From Clostridia bacterium (GTDB lineage Bacteria; Bacillota; Clostridia; Oscillospirales; CAG-272), in assembly GCA_017452545.1 (NCBI GenBank), contig JAFTME010000150.1:1-37786 (forward strand): a stretch of DNA of 37,786 nt. Reading direction: 5' to 3'. The position numbers and the translations under genes are program-made. This document shows positions 14,682-21,620 of the stretch, one piece after another. Every line of letters starts with the position of its first letter. Positions within the stretch are counted from its first letter, which is position 1. The notes under the pieces were generated by a model. That model was not told the DNA's origin. It did no database searches and saw only the letters and a program-made list of their open reading frames with translations.

Positions 14682-16346
14682 ATGAAGAGATCAAAACGAT
14701 TTGAGGTGCTGGATGCCCGCCCGGTCAATCTGGACGGCTATATCGGTGAATGGCCCGAGATGGGCTTTATTGCCATGAACAGCCCCTATGATCCCAAGCC
14801 CTCCATCAAGATCGTCGGCGGAAAGGTCACCGAGCTTGACGGAAAGAAGCGCGAGGATTTCGATTTTATCGACACCTTTATTGCAGACTATGCCATCAAT
14901 CTGCAGCGTGCAACCGTTTCCATGTCCATTCCTTCCCTGGAGATCGCCAGAAAGATCGTGGATATCAACGTGTCCCGTAAGGAGATCCTCAAGATCTGCT
15001 CCGGTATCACGCCTGCAAAAATGGCCGAGGTTATTAGTCATCTGAATATCGTCGAGCTGATGATGGGTATGCAGAAAATGCGAGCACGTCTGAAACCCTC
15101 CAACCAGGCGCATATCACCAACCTCAAGGACGATCCCGTGCAGCTCGCTGCCGACGCAGCAGAGGGCGCACTCCGCGGCTTTGCCGAGGAGGAGACGACT
15201 ATGGGCATCGCCCGCTATGCGCCGCTGTCCGCGATGGCGATCCTGATCGGCTCGCAGGTCGGCAGACCCGGCGTGCTGACGCAGTGCTCCTCCGAGGAGG
15301 CGACCGAGCTGGATCTGGGTATCCGCGGACTGACAACCTACGCGGAGACCGTTTCGGTCTACGGTACCGAAAAGGTATTCGTGGACGGTGACGATACGCC
15401 CTACTCCAAGGCATTCCTCAACTCCGCCTACGCATCCCGCGGCCTGAAGGTTCGCTTCACCTCGGGCGCAGGCTCTGAGGTGCTTATGGGCTATAGTGAA
15501 AAGAAATCCATGCTGTATCTGGAGTGCCGCTGCCTGTACGTGACCAAGGGCGCAGGCGCACAGGGTACGCAGAACGGTGCCATCAGCTGTATCGCCGTTC
15601 CCGCCTCGGTTCCCTCGGGCATTCGTGAGGTGCTGGGTGAGAACCTGGTCGCAACATTGCTGGGACTGGAGTGCGCATCGGGTAATGACCAGAGCTTTTC
15701 CAACTCCGCAGCGCGCCGTACCGCTCGCACGCTGATCGAGCTGATGCCCGGTACCGACTTTATCTTCTCCGGCTATGCAGCCGAGCCCAACTACGATAAT
15801 ATGTTCGCCGGCTCCAACTTTGACGCCGAAGACTTTGACGACTACAACGTGCTGCAGCGCGACCTGATGGTTGACGGCGGTCTGCGTCCCGTTCTCGAGG
15901 AGGACGTGATCGCCGTGCGCCGCAAGGCTGCCAAGGCGATCCAGTCGGTGTTCTCGTACCTTGGCTTGACCGCCATCACGGACGAGCAGGTAGAGGCTGT
16001 GGTTTACGCGCATGGCTCCAAGGATACGCTGGACCGCGACGTTCCTGCCGACCTGCTGGCAGCCGAGGACGTACTCAAGCGCGGAATTACCGGTATTGAC
16101 GTTTGCCGCGCATTGGCGGAAACGGGTCACGAGGACGTGGCGGAGCGCATTCTCAACATGCTCAAGCAGCGCGTTATCGGTGACTATATGCAGACCTCCG
16201 CTATCCTCGATAAGGACTTCCGCGTGCTCAGCGCAATCAACACGCCCAACACCTACGCCGGCCCCGGCACGGGCTATCGCCTGGACGGCGAGCGCTGGGA
16301 GGAGATCAAGGACATCCCCCACCGCATCGATCCCAAAAATCTTTGA
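14682..16346 (+). CDS. pduC: B12-dependent glycerol/diol dehydratase large subunit
   Basis: A 554-residue catalytic alpha subunit that converts glycerol to 3-hydroxypropionaldehyde or 1,2-propanediol to propionaldehyde by adenosylcobalamin radical chemistry. Length equals the Klebsiella diol dehydratase subunit. Active-site residues are retained: QAH (Gln142, His144), FAEEETT (Glu171) and conserved blocks GSQVGRPGVLTQCS, AETVSVYGTE, LPG/MPGTDFIFSGY and FAGSNFDAEDFDDYN. Stretches such as RGLTTYAETVSVYG and LNMLKQRV.GDY.QTSAILD look closer to glycerol dehydratase DhaB1 than to PduC, but substrate choice cannot be settled by eye. The start is ATG at 14682, chosen because the family begins MKRSKRF; upstream frame is leader. 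First gene of the operon. Confidence 0.96.
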   Translation: MKRSKRFEVLDARPVNLDGYIGEWPEMGFIAMNSPYDPKPSIKIVGGKVTELDGKKREDFDFIDTFIADYAINLQRATVSMSIPSLEIARKIVDINVSRKEILKICSGITPAKMAEVISHLNIVELMMGMQKMRARLKPSNQAHITNLKDDPVQLAADAAEGALRGFAEEETTMGIARYAPLSAMAILIGSQVGRPGVLTQCSSEEATELDLGIRGLTTYAETVSVYGTEKVFVDGDDTPYSKAFLNSAYASRGLKVRFTSGAGSEVLMGYSEKKSMLYLECRCLYVTKGAGAQGTQNGAISCIAVPASVPSGIREVLGENLVATLLGLECASGNDQSFSNSAARRTARTLIELMPGTDFIFSGYAAEPNYDNMFAGSNFDAEDFDDYNVLQRDLMVDGGLRPVLEEDVIAVRRKAAKAIQSVFSYLGLTAITDEQVEAVVYAHGSKDTLDRDVPADLLAAEDVLKRGITGIDVCRALAETGHEDVAERILNMLKQRVIGDYMQTSAILDKDFRVLSAINTPNTYAGPGTGYRLDGERWEEIKDIPHRIDPKNL

Positions 16347-16388
16347 TACGATACGTATTACCGAATACAGAAAGGTCAGGACATACAT

Positions 16389-17516
16389 ATGCTGAACGAA
16401 GAGATCATGAAAAAGATCGCCCAGGCGATCGTAGAAGAATCTGCCCAGCTTGACGGCGTACAGCCCGAGGAGATGCTGCGCGAGGTCGCAGGCTATCTCA
16501 ACGAGGAGCAGCCCCGCCCCTACTGCGGTATCGCAGAGGTCGTTTCCCACAGAGGTGTTAAGGTGACCGAGGACATCGTCCGCAAGATCGCCATCGCCGT
16601 AATCAAGGAAGCGGAGCAGCTTGAGGGCGTTGATCCCGAGGAAATGGTGCAGAAGGTTGTCGGCGCACTGCAGGGTGAGAGCGTAACCCAGATCCCCGCG
16701 CTGACCAATGAGAGCGCAATTATGAAGACCCGCGGTGTGACCGTGGATATGGATATTGCAAGACGCGTGACCGAGGCGGTGCTCAAGGAGTCCGCTGAGC
16801 TGGACGGCGTCGTTCCTGCGGAGATGATCCAGAAGGTTCTGTCTGCACTCCGCCCTATGGAGGCTGCTGAGGGCTCTACCTCTGTCGCTGCATCCGCAGC
16901 AGTCTCTTCCGTCGCAGCGGCAAGTGTGTCTCGCCGTCCTGCCTCCATGGTGGGAACCGAGCGCATCAATGCCGAAAAGACCGACTACAGCCGTGCGCCT
17001 CTGGCACAGAAGGGCACGGACCCCAAGGAGGTCGTTATTGGTGTAGGTCCCGGTTTCCAGAAGGAGATCCGCTCCACCATCTGCGGTATTCCGCTGGAGG
17101 ACGTCATCCGTGAGGTCAAGGCCGGTATTGAGGAGGAGGGACTGATCCCTCGTGTGGTCAAGGTGCTTAAGACCTCGGACGTTTGCTTCATGGGCCTTGA
17201 GGCTGCCAAGATCAGCGGTTCCGGTATCGGTATCGGTCTGCAGTCCAAGGGTACGGCGGTCATCCATCAGAAGGATCTGTATCCGCTGTCCAACCTTGAG
17301 CTGTTCCCGCAGGCGCCTCTGATGAATCTGGACACCTACCGTAAGATCGGTCAGAACGCTGCAAAATATGCCAAGGGTGAGCAGGTTACGCCTGTTCCCA
17401 GCGTAAACGACCCGATGTGCCGTGCCAAATATCAGGTCAAAGCCGCAATCATGCATATCGCGGAGACCGAGCAGGTCGATCCCAACTACCCCATCATCGC
17501 CTGGCCGATGCAGTGA
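16389..17516 (+). CDS. pduD: Dehydratase medium subunit with triplicated N-terminal helical repeat
   Basis: A 375-residue beta subunit, much longer than the usual 190-225. Residues about 211-375 are the normal medium-subunit domain that helps bind cobalamin (EVVIGVGPGFQ, AGIEEEG, SGSGIGIGLQSKGT, LSNLELFPQAPL, IGQNAAKYAKGE). Residues 1-154 hold three copies of a 35-residue unit, at 3-37, 60-94 and 120-154, with the shared pattern (D/E)I.(R/K)(K/R)...A(I/V)(I/V/L)(K/E)E...L(D/E)GV.P.EM......L. An Ala/Ser-rich linker (155-185) follows. In PduD of microcompartments a single N-terminal helix targets the enzyme into the shell; here it appears expanded. It begins 42 bases after pduC and is followed by a repeat element. 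Confidence 0.93.
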   Translation: MLNEEIMKKIAQAIVEESAQLDGVQPEEMLREVAGYLNEEQPRPYCGIAEVVSHRGVKVTEDIVRKIAIAVIKEAEQLEGVDPEEMVQKVVGALQGESVTQIPALTNESAIMKTRGVTVDMDIARRVTEAVLKESAELDGVVPAEMIQKVLSALRPMEAAEGSTSVAASAAVSSVAAASVSRRPASMVGTERINAEKTDYSRAPLAQKGTDPKEVVIGVGPGFQKEIRSTICGIPLEDVIREVKAGIEEEGLIPRVVKVLKTSDVCFMGLEAAKISGSGIGIGLQSKGTAVIHQKDLYPLSNLELFPQAPLMNLDTYRKIGQNAAKYAKGEQVTPVPSVNDPMCRAKYQVKAAIMHIAETEQVDPNYPIIAWPMQ

Positions 17517-17532
17517 GGCGGAGGGGTGAATT

Positions 17533-17738
17533 GTGGGGTGTTGCCCCACACCCCACCAGAGAACTTTTTTGAAAAAAAGTCCTCTGGACTCTCAAAAAAC
17601 TTGAATCATGGTGATTTGTCAAGTAGGGAGAAACATCTCCATACGTAACACACATATACCCCTTCTCAAAGTTTTTGAGGATCCCAAAGGAACTTTTTTC
17701 AAAAAGTTCCTTTGGCGGGTTGCAGGGCGGCGCCCTGC
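17533..17738. repeat. Palindromic repeat element, copy B, inside the operon
   Basis: This is a 206-base imperfect palindrome between the medium- and small-subunit genes. The outer ends are GC hairpins (GTGGGG-TGTTG-CCCCAC, 17533-17549; GCAGGGC-GGC-GCCCTGC, 17722-17738). Inside each is an AACTTTTTTGAAAAAAAGT-type hairpin. Inside those are CTCAAAAAACTTGA on the left and TCAAAGTTTTTGAG on the right. Read inward from each end, the two arms align over about 72 bases. The gap contains no gene. The small-subunit ribosome-binding site (AAAGGAATG) lies just beyond it. Confidence 0.8.
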
Positions 17739-17773
17739 GGCCACTCCTTGCAAACGAAAGGAATGAAAGATTT

Positions 17774-18166
17774 ATGAAATATCCTTTAGGTGAAAACGAG
17801 AGATCGTCCATTACCTCCAAGACGGGTAAGAAGCTGGACGACATTACGCTGGAGGCGGTCAAGCGAGGCGAGATCTCCGGCGACGATATCAAGATCTCCA
17901 AGGAGATGCTGCGCAAGCAGGGGCAGGTTGCCAAGGAGGCAGACAGCCCCGCAATGGAGAAAAATTTCGAGCGTGCAGCAGAGCTGGTTGATGTTCCCGA
18001 TGACGTCATCCTGACCATGTACAATATGCTCCGTCCCAACCGCGCGACCAAGGCGCAGTTGCTTGAGATGGCAGCAGAGCTTGAGAACAAATACCGCGCC
18101 AGAAGCTGTGCCAAGATGGTGCGCGAGGCAGCGGAAATTTACGAGAAAAGAGGAATCCTTCTGTGA
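17774..18166 (+). CDS. pduE: B12-dependent dehydratase small subunit
   Basis: A 130-residue gamma subunit of the glycerol/diol dehydratase heterohexamer. Family motifs are TSKTGKKLDDITLEAVKRG, DDIKISKEML, NFERAAELVDVPDD and YNMLRPNRATKAQLLEMAAELE. The length is typical or slightly short. The start is ATG at 17774, six to eight bases after AAAGGAA. Its stop overlaps the GTG start of the reactivase gene. It is separated from the medium-subunit gene by 257 bases, filled by repeat copy B, where other dehydratase operons have short gaps. Confidence 0.95.
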   Translation: MKYPLGENERSSITSKTGKKLDDITLEAVKRGEISGDDIKISKEMLRKQGQVAKEADSPAMEKNFERAAELVDVPDDVILTMYNMLRPNRATKAQLLEMAAELENKYRARSCAKMVREAAEIYEKRGILL

Positions 18167-19983
18167 GATTGATCGCCGGTGTTGATATTGGCAATTCGAC
18201 CACAGAGGTTTGTATCGGGGAACGCGGTGCGGACGGTCGCATCGTCTTTTTAGGCAGTGCGCTTCGCCCCACCACGGGAACCAAGGGGACTCTGCCCAAC
18301 GTCCACGGCATCAAGGCGGCGTTGCTTGCCGCTGTCAGTGCGGCCGGACGGGATATGAGTGAGCTTTCCGTGATCCGCATCAACGAGGCTGCGCCCGTTA
18401 TTGGTGACACGGCGATGGAGACCATTACGGAAACCATCATTACCGAGTCGTCCATGATCGGTCACAATCCCTCGACCCCTGCGGGCGCGGGAACGGCGGT
18501 CGGCGAGATCGTCAGCTACGGACGCTTGTACGAGGCAAAGGAAGGCACGCCTTACCTTGTCACTGTACCGCGAACGGCAGACTATGATACCGTCGCTGCG
18601 ACCGTCAACCGTATGGCGCAGCGCCTGGATATCCGCGGCATGATCATGCAGGCGGACGAGGCGGTGCTCGTGGAAAATCGCTTGCAGAAAAAGATCCCCA
18701 TTATCGATGAGGTTCGCCACATCGAACGAATTCCGGAAGGGAAAACAGCCGCCATCGAAGTGGCGCTGCCCGGGCAATCCGTTCGGATGCTGAGCAACCC
18801 TTACGGAATTGCCACCCTGCTGTCCCTGGATGCGGCAGCCACCAAGAGCGTCACGCCGATCGCCAAAAGCCTGATCGGTAAGCGCAGCGCAGTGGTTATC
18901 AAATCCCCGGGCGGTATTATGAAAGAAAACATTCTGCCTGCGGGCGCCGTTTCCTTTGAAGCGACCGTTCCCACCACTGTCAATATCGACGAGGGTGCGG
19001 AGGCGATCATGAGAGCGATGGCTGCAGCAGGCGAGATCCGAAATATCCACGGTCAGAGTGCTACTAACGTCGGACAGATGCTTTCCCGCATCCGCGACGG
19101 TATGGCACAGGTCAGCGGTGAGCACGCCTCCGACGTTCGCATCACCGACATGCTGGCGGTTGACACGTTGGCACCCGTTGCCATTGCAGGCGCCCTTGCG
19201 GGCGAGACCTGCATGGAAAAGGCGGTCGGCATTGCGGCGATGGTTCGCACCAGACAGCTGCCCATGCAGCAGATCGCAGATGCGTTGGCGCGCGATCTGA
19301 ATACCCGCGTGATCGTCGCAGGGGTAGAGGCTGTCATGGCATCGCTGGGGGCGCTGACAACGCCCGGAACGCGGGTTCCTCTTGCTATTCTCGATATGGG
19401 CGGCGGCTCGACCGATGCGGCTCTGATCGATGAGAACGGCAGCGTGGAGCTGACACACTGTGCCGGCGCCGGCGAACTGGTTTCCATGCTCATTCAAACC
19501 GAACTGGGGCTTGGCGCGCGCACGACGGCAGAGCAGATCAAAAAATATCCGCTTGGTAAGGTGGAGAGCTTGTTCCATTTGCGCCTTGAGAGTGGCGAGA
19601 TGCAATTCTTCGACGGCTCAATTGACCCGCGACTGTTCGGTCACGTGGTGCTGATGAGTCCTGAGGGGATGATCCGCATTGACGAGGACATTCCCATGGA
19701 AAAGATCGTGCAGGTGCGCCGCGAGGCAAAGCGCAAGGTGTTCGTCACCAACGCACTGCGTGCGTTGCGCCGTGTAGCGCCGGAGCACGAGCTGCGTCGC
19801 ATCCCCAACGTCGTTCTGGTGGGCGGCTCGGCAGAGGATTTTGAGATCCCCGAGATGCTCATGGAGGAATTTGCTTCGTATCGCATTGTTTGCGGTCGCG
19901 GAAATATTCGCGGCAGCGAGGGTCCCCGCAACGCTGTTGCGACGGGATTGGTGCTGTCGTCTATGGGTGAGGCGAGCGTATGA
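18163..19983 (+). CDS. ddrA: Dehydratase reactivase large subunit (DdrA/PduG-like)
   Basis: A 606-residue ATP-dependent reactivating factor that releases inactivated cobalamin from the dehydratase so that intact adenosylcobalamin can bind. It has the actin/Hsp70-like ATPase layout: phosphate loop 1 GVDIGNSTTEV at residues 5-15, phosphate loop 2 LDMGGGSTDAAL near 408, and an adenosine motif VVLVGGSAEDFEIPEM near 550. The central swiveling-domain region contains GAGTAVGEIV. The length matches DdrA/DhaF. The start is GTG at 18163, overlapping the small-subunit stop. Its partner DdrB follows directly. Confidence 0.95.
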   Translation: MRLIAGVDIGNSTTEVCIGERGADGRIVFLGSALRPTTGTKGTLPNVHGIKAALLAAVSAAGRDMSELSVIRINEAAPVIGDTAMETITETIITESSMIGHNPSTPAGAGTAVGEIVSYGRLYEAKEGTPYLVTVPRTADYDTVAATVNRMAQRLDIRGMIMQADEAVLVENRLQKKIPIIDEVRHIERIPEGKTAAIEVALPGQSVRMLSNPYGIATLLSLDAAATKSVTPIAKSLIGKRSAVVIKSPGGIMKENILPAGAVSFEATVPTTVNIDEGAEAIMRAMAAAGEIRNIHGQSATNVGQMLSRIRDGMAQVSGEHASDVRITDMLAVDTLAPVAIAGALAGETCMEKAVGIAAMVRTRQLPMQQIADALARDLNTRVIVAGVEAVMASLGALTTPGTRVPLAILDMGGGSTDAALIDENGSVELTHCAGAGELVSMLIQTELGLGARTTAEQIKKYPLGKVESLFHLRLESGEMQFFDGSIDPRLFGHVVLMSPEGMIRIDEDIPMEKIVQVRREAKRKVFVTNALRALRRVAPEHELRRIPNVVLVGGSAEDFEIPEMLMEEFASYRIVCGRGNIRGSEGPRNAVATGLVLSSMGEASV

Positions 19984-20336
19984 TCGTAAAAAAACCTACC
20001 ATTGTTATATACACCTGTCAGGCAGACGAGACGCTTTTGCGTGAGGTCTGTGCCGGCATTGAGGAGGAGGGCGTGCTCTACGAGCTGGCGTCCCGTTCCT
20101 TCGGTAATGCAGACGCGCTCTCCCTGCTTGCTTGTGATACCTCCATGCTGGGCGTTGGCATCGGCATGAACGGTAAGTCGATGTCCTTGCATATCAAGGG
20201 CATGAACGTCAATCGCGGCAGCGATGAGACGATGGCGCTGTTTGCCTACGAGGCACCCTCGGTGGATGAGGCGAGGGGGCTCGGCGCGAACGGAGCAAGA
20301 GTAATTAAAAAGCGCCCGCTGCGCCTGTTAGAATGA
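19980..20336 (+). CDS. ddrB: Dehydratase reactivase small subunit (DdrB/PduH-like)
   Basis: A 118-residue partner of DdrA. Its fold resembles the dehydratase medium subunit, which lets the complex swap subunits with the inactivated enzyme. The motifs CAGIEEEGVLYEL and SMLGVGIGMNGKSMSLHIKGM parallel AGIEEEG and SGSGIGIGLQSKGTAVIH in the medium subunit of this operon. It overlaps ddrA by four bases (ATGA). Confidence 0.93.
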   Translation: MIVKKPTIVIYTCQADETLLREVCAGIEEEGVLYELASRSFGNADALSLLACDTSMLGVGIGMNGKSMSLHIKGMNVNRGSDETMALFAYEAPSVDEARGLGANGARVIKKRPLRLLE

Positions 20337-20385
20337 TAGGCGAGCGGCTTGACGGATTTCTTTTTCGCAGAGAAAGGCAGACTAC

Positions 20386-21414
20386 ATGAAGATTTACACC
20401 AAACACGGCGACGGCGGCATGACGACGCTGATGTCGGCAACGCAGATCTCCAAGGCGGATGAGCGTATCAACGCGTTGGGTACGATCGACGAGCTGACCT
20501 CTCAGATGGGACTTGCCAAGGCGTATATCGCCTCGATGAATACGGCAGACAGCGCAACGTGCGTGGCACACTTTGACCGCGTACAGGGCGTGCTGATGAC
20601 CATCATGGCGGGGATCGCTGATCCGAGAAATAAAAAGCACACGGTAACTGCCGAGGAAACGGCATTCCTGGAGAGTATTATCGATACGGTGGAGGCATCC
20701 TTCCCCCGCGAGCATAAGTTCATTCTGCCCGGCTATTGCGAGCTTTCTGCCCGCCTTGACGTGGCGAGAACAACGGCGCGTCGCGCGGAGCGTGTGATTG
20801 CGGTGATGGATCGCAAGTACGCGGCAAGTGCTCCCGCCAAGGCGTATCTCAACCGTCTGTCGGATTACCTGTATATGCTGGGCCGAAAGGCAGATTACGA
20901 TGAAGCACAGCGCCGTGAGAGCGGCGGAGCAGCCCCTGCGGCTGCAGCTTCGGCAAACGGCAGTGCGGTGGACAGCATCGTAGAAGAGGTACTGCGTCGT
21001 GTTGGCGAGGCTCGCCCGCTGGATCTTGCCAAGGCAACGCGTCTGATCGAAGAGGTTGAGAAGTGTGCCAAGGCCATGGGCAAGCAGGCAGTCATTGCCG
21101 TATGCAACAGCGAGGGCAATCCGATTGCGGTTCACGTTATGGACGGCGCCTTCCTTGTCAGCTACGACGTAGCGATCAAAAAGGCTTACACGGCGGTTTC
21201 GGTCAAGATGCCGACCAAGGATCTTTATGAGCTGGTGCAGCCCGGTCAGACCTTCTACGGCTTGCAAAACGTAGACAAGATGGTCTGCTTCGGCGGCGGT
21301 GTTCCGCTTAAGGTGGGCGATACCATCGTCGGCGGCCTGGGAATCTCCGGCGGCACGGGCGAGGAGGACCACGCCCTGTGCGAGTGCGGTATCCGTGCGT
21401 TTGCTACATTATAA
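20386..21414 (+). CDS. pduO: Two-domain PduO-type cob(I)alamin adenosyltransferase
   Basis: A 342-residue protein. Residues 1-180 are an ATP:cob(I)alamin adenosyltransferase of the PduO/MMAB type (KIYTKHGDGGMTTL ATP-binding start, AERVIAVM, YLNRLSDYLYMLGRK). It makes the adenosylcobalamin used by the dehydratase. Residues about 218-342 are a GlcG/HbpS (DUF336) domain (AVIAVCNSEGNPIAVHVMDGA, GGVPLKVGDTIVGGLGISGG), the usual PduO C-terminal partner. The Ala-rich linker (186-202) is followed by a short amphipathic helix, VDSIVEEVLRRVGE. The start ATG follows GAGAAAGG, 49 bases after ddrB. Last gene of the operon. Confidence 0.94.
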   Translation: MKIYTKHGDGGMTTLMSATQISKADERINALGTIDELTSQMGLAKAYIASMNTADSATCVAHFDRVQGVLMTIMAGIADPRNKKHTVTAEETAFLESIIDTVEASFPREHKFILPGYCELSARLDVARTTARRAERVIAVMDRKYAASAPAKAYLNRLSDYLYMLGRKADYDEAQRRESGGAAPAAAASANGSAVDSIVEEVLRRVGEARPLDLAKATRLIEEVEKCAKAMGKQAVIAVCNSEGNPIAVHVMDGAFLVSYDVAIKKAYTAVSVKMPTKDLYELVQPGQTFYGLQNVDKMVCFGGGVPLKVGDTIVGGLGISGGTGEEDHALCECGIRAFATL

Positions 21415-21427
21415 ATAGGGGATTGAT

Positions 21428-21599
21428 GCGGGGGAGGAACTTTTTGCAAAAAGTTCCTCCCCCGTACCCCCTCCCCAAAAAACTTTGAAGCAAAAAATAA
21501 AAGTGCAACGCTGTTACTGTAGCCGTTGCACTTTTGTTTTTTATGAAAGTTTTTGGAAAGGGGCGCGGGGGAACCCCTTTTACAAAAGGGTTCCCCCGC
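21428..21599. repeat. Palindromic repeat element, copy C
   Basis: This is a 172-base palindrome filling the convergent gap between pduO and the AlgJ-like gene. The left end is a perfect 16-bp hairpin, GGGGGAGGAACTTTTT-GC-AAAAAGTTCC plus TCCCCC (21430-21463). The right end is GCGGGGGAACC...GGTTCCCCCGC (21566-21599) with one bulge. Inside lie CCCAAAAAACTTTGAAG (left) and CTTTTTGG-type sequence in inverse orientation (right). The centre is the 12-bp AAAAGTGCAACG/CGTTGCACTTTT stem. The arms match over about 80 bases. This is the clearest copy of the family. Confidence 0.85.
21499..21540. terminator. Bidirectional terminator at the centre of repeat copy C
   Basis: AAAAGTGCAACG (21499-21510) pairs with CGTTGCACTTTT (21524-21535), followed by GTTTTTT. 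It serves the dehydratase operon (+) and, with the A-rich left flank, the AlgJ-like gene (-). Confidence 0.88.
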
Positions 21600-21620
21600 C
21601 TGTTCTCTCGTCCCTCGCCC

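Noticed and set aside
14691..17549. A 952-codon open frame on the minus strand, antisense to the dehydratase large and medium subunit genes.
   Set aside because: It mirrors the codon bias of two unmistakable genes on the other strand, crosses their boundary, has no ribosome-binding site or recognisable domain, and its residues (rich in His, Arg, Gly, Asp, Leu) look like an antisense shadow. Similar antisense frames elsewhere were dropped for the same reason.
17533..17738. Repeated A/T-run hairpins considered as a CRISPR array or insertion sequence.
   Set aside because: There is no regular repeat-spacer pattern, no transposase gene and no cas gene in the window. Long inverted arms fit a miniature palindromic element instead.
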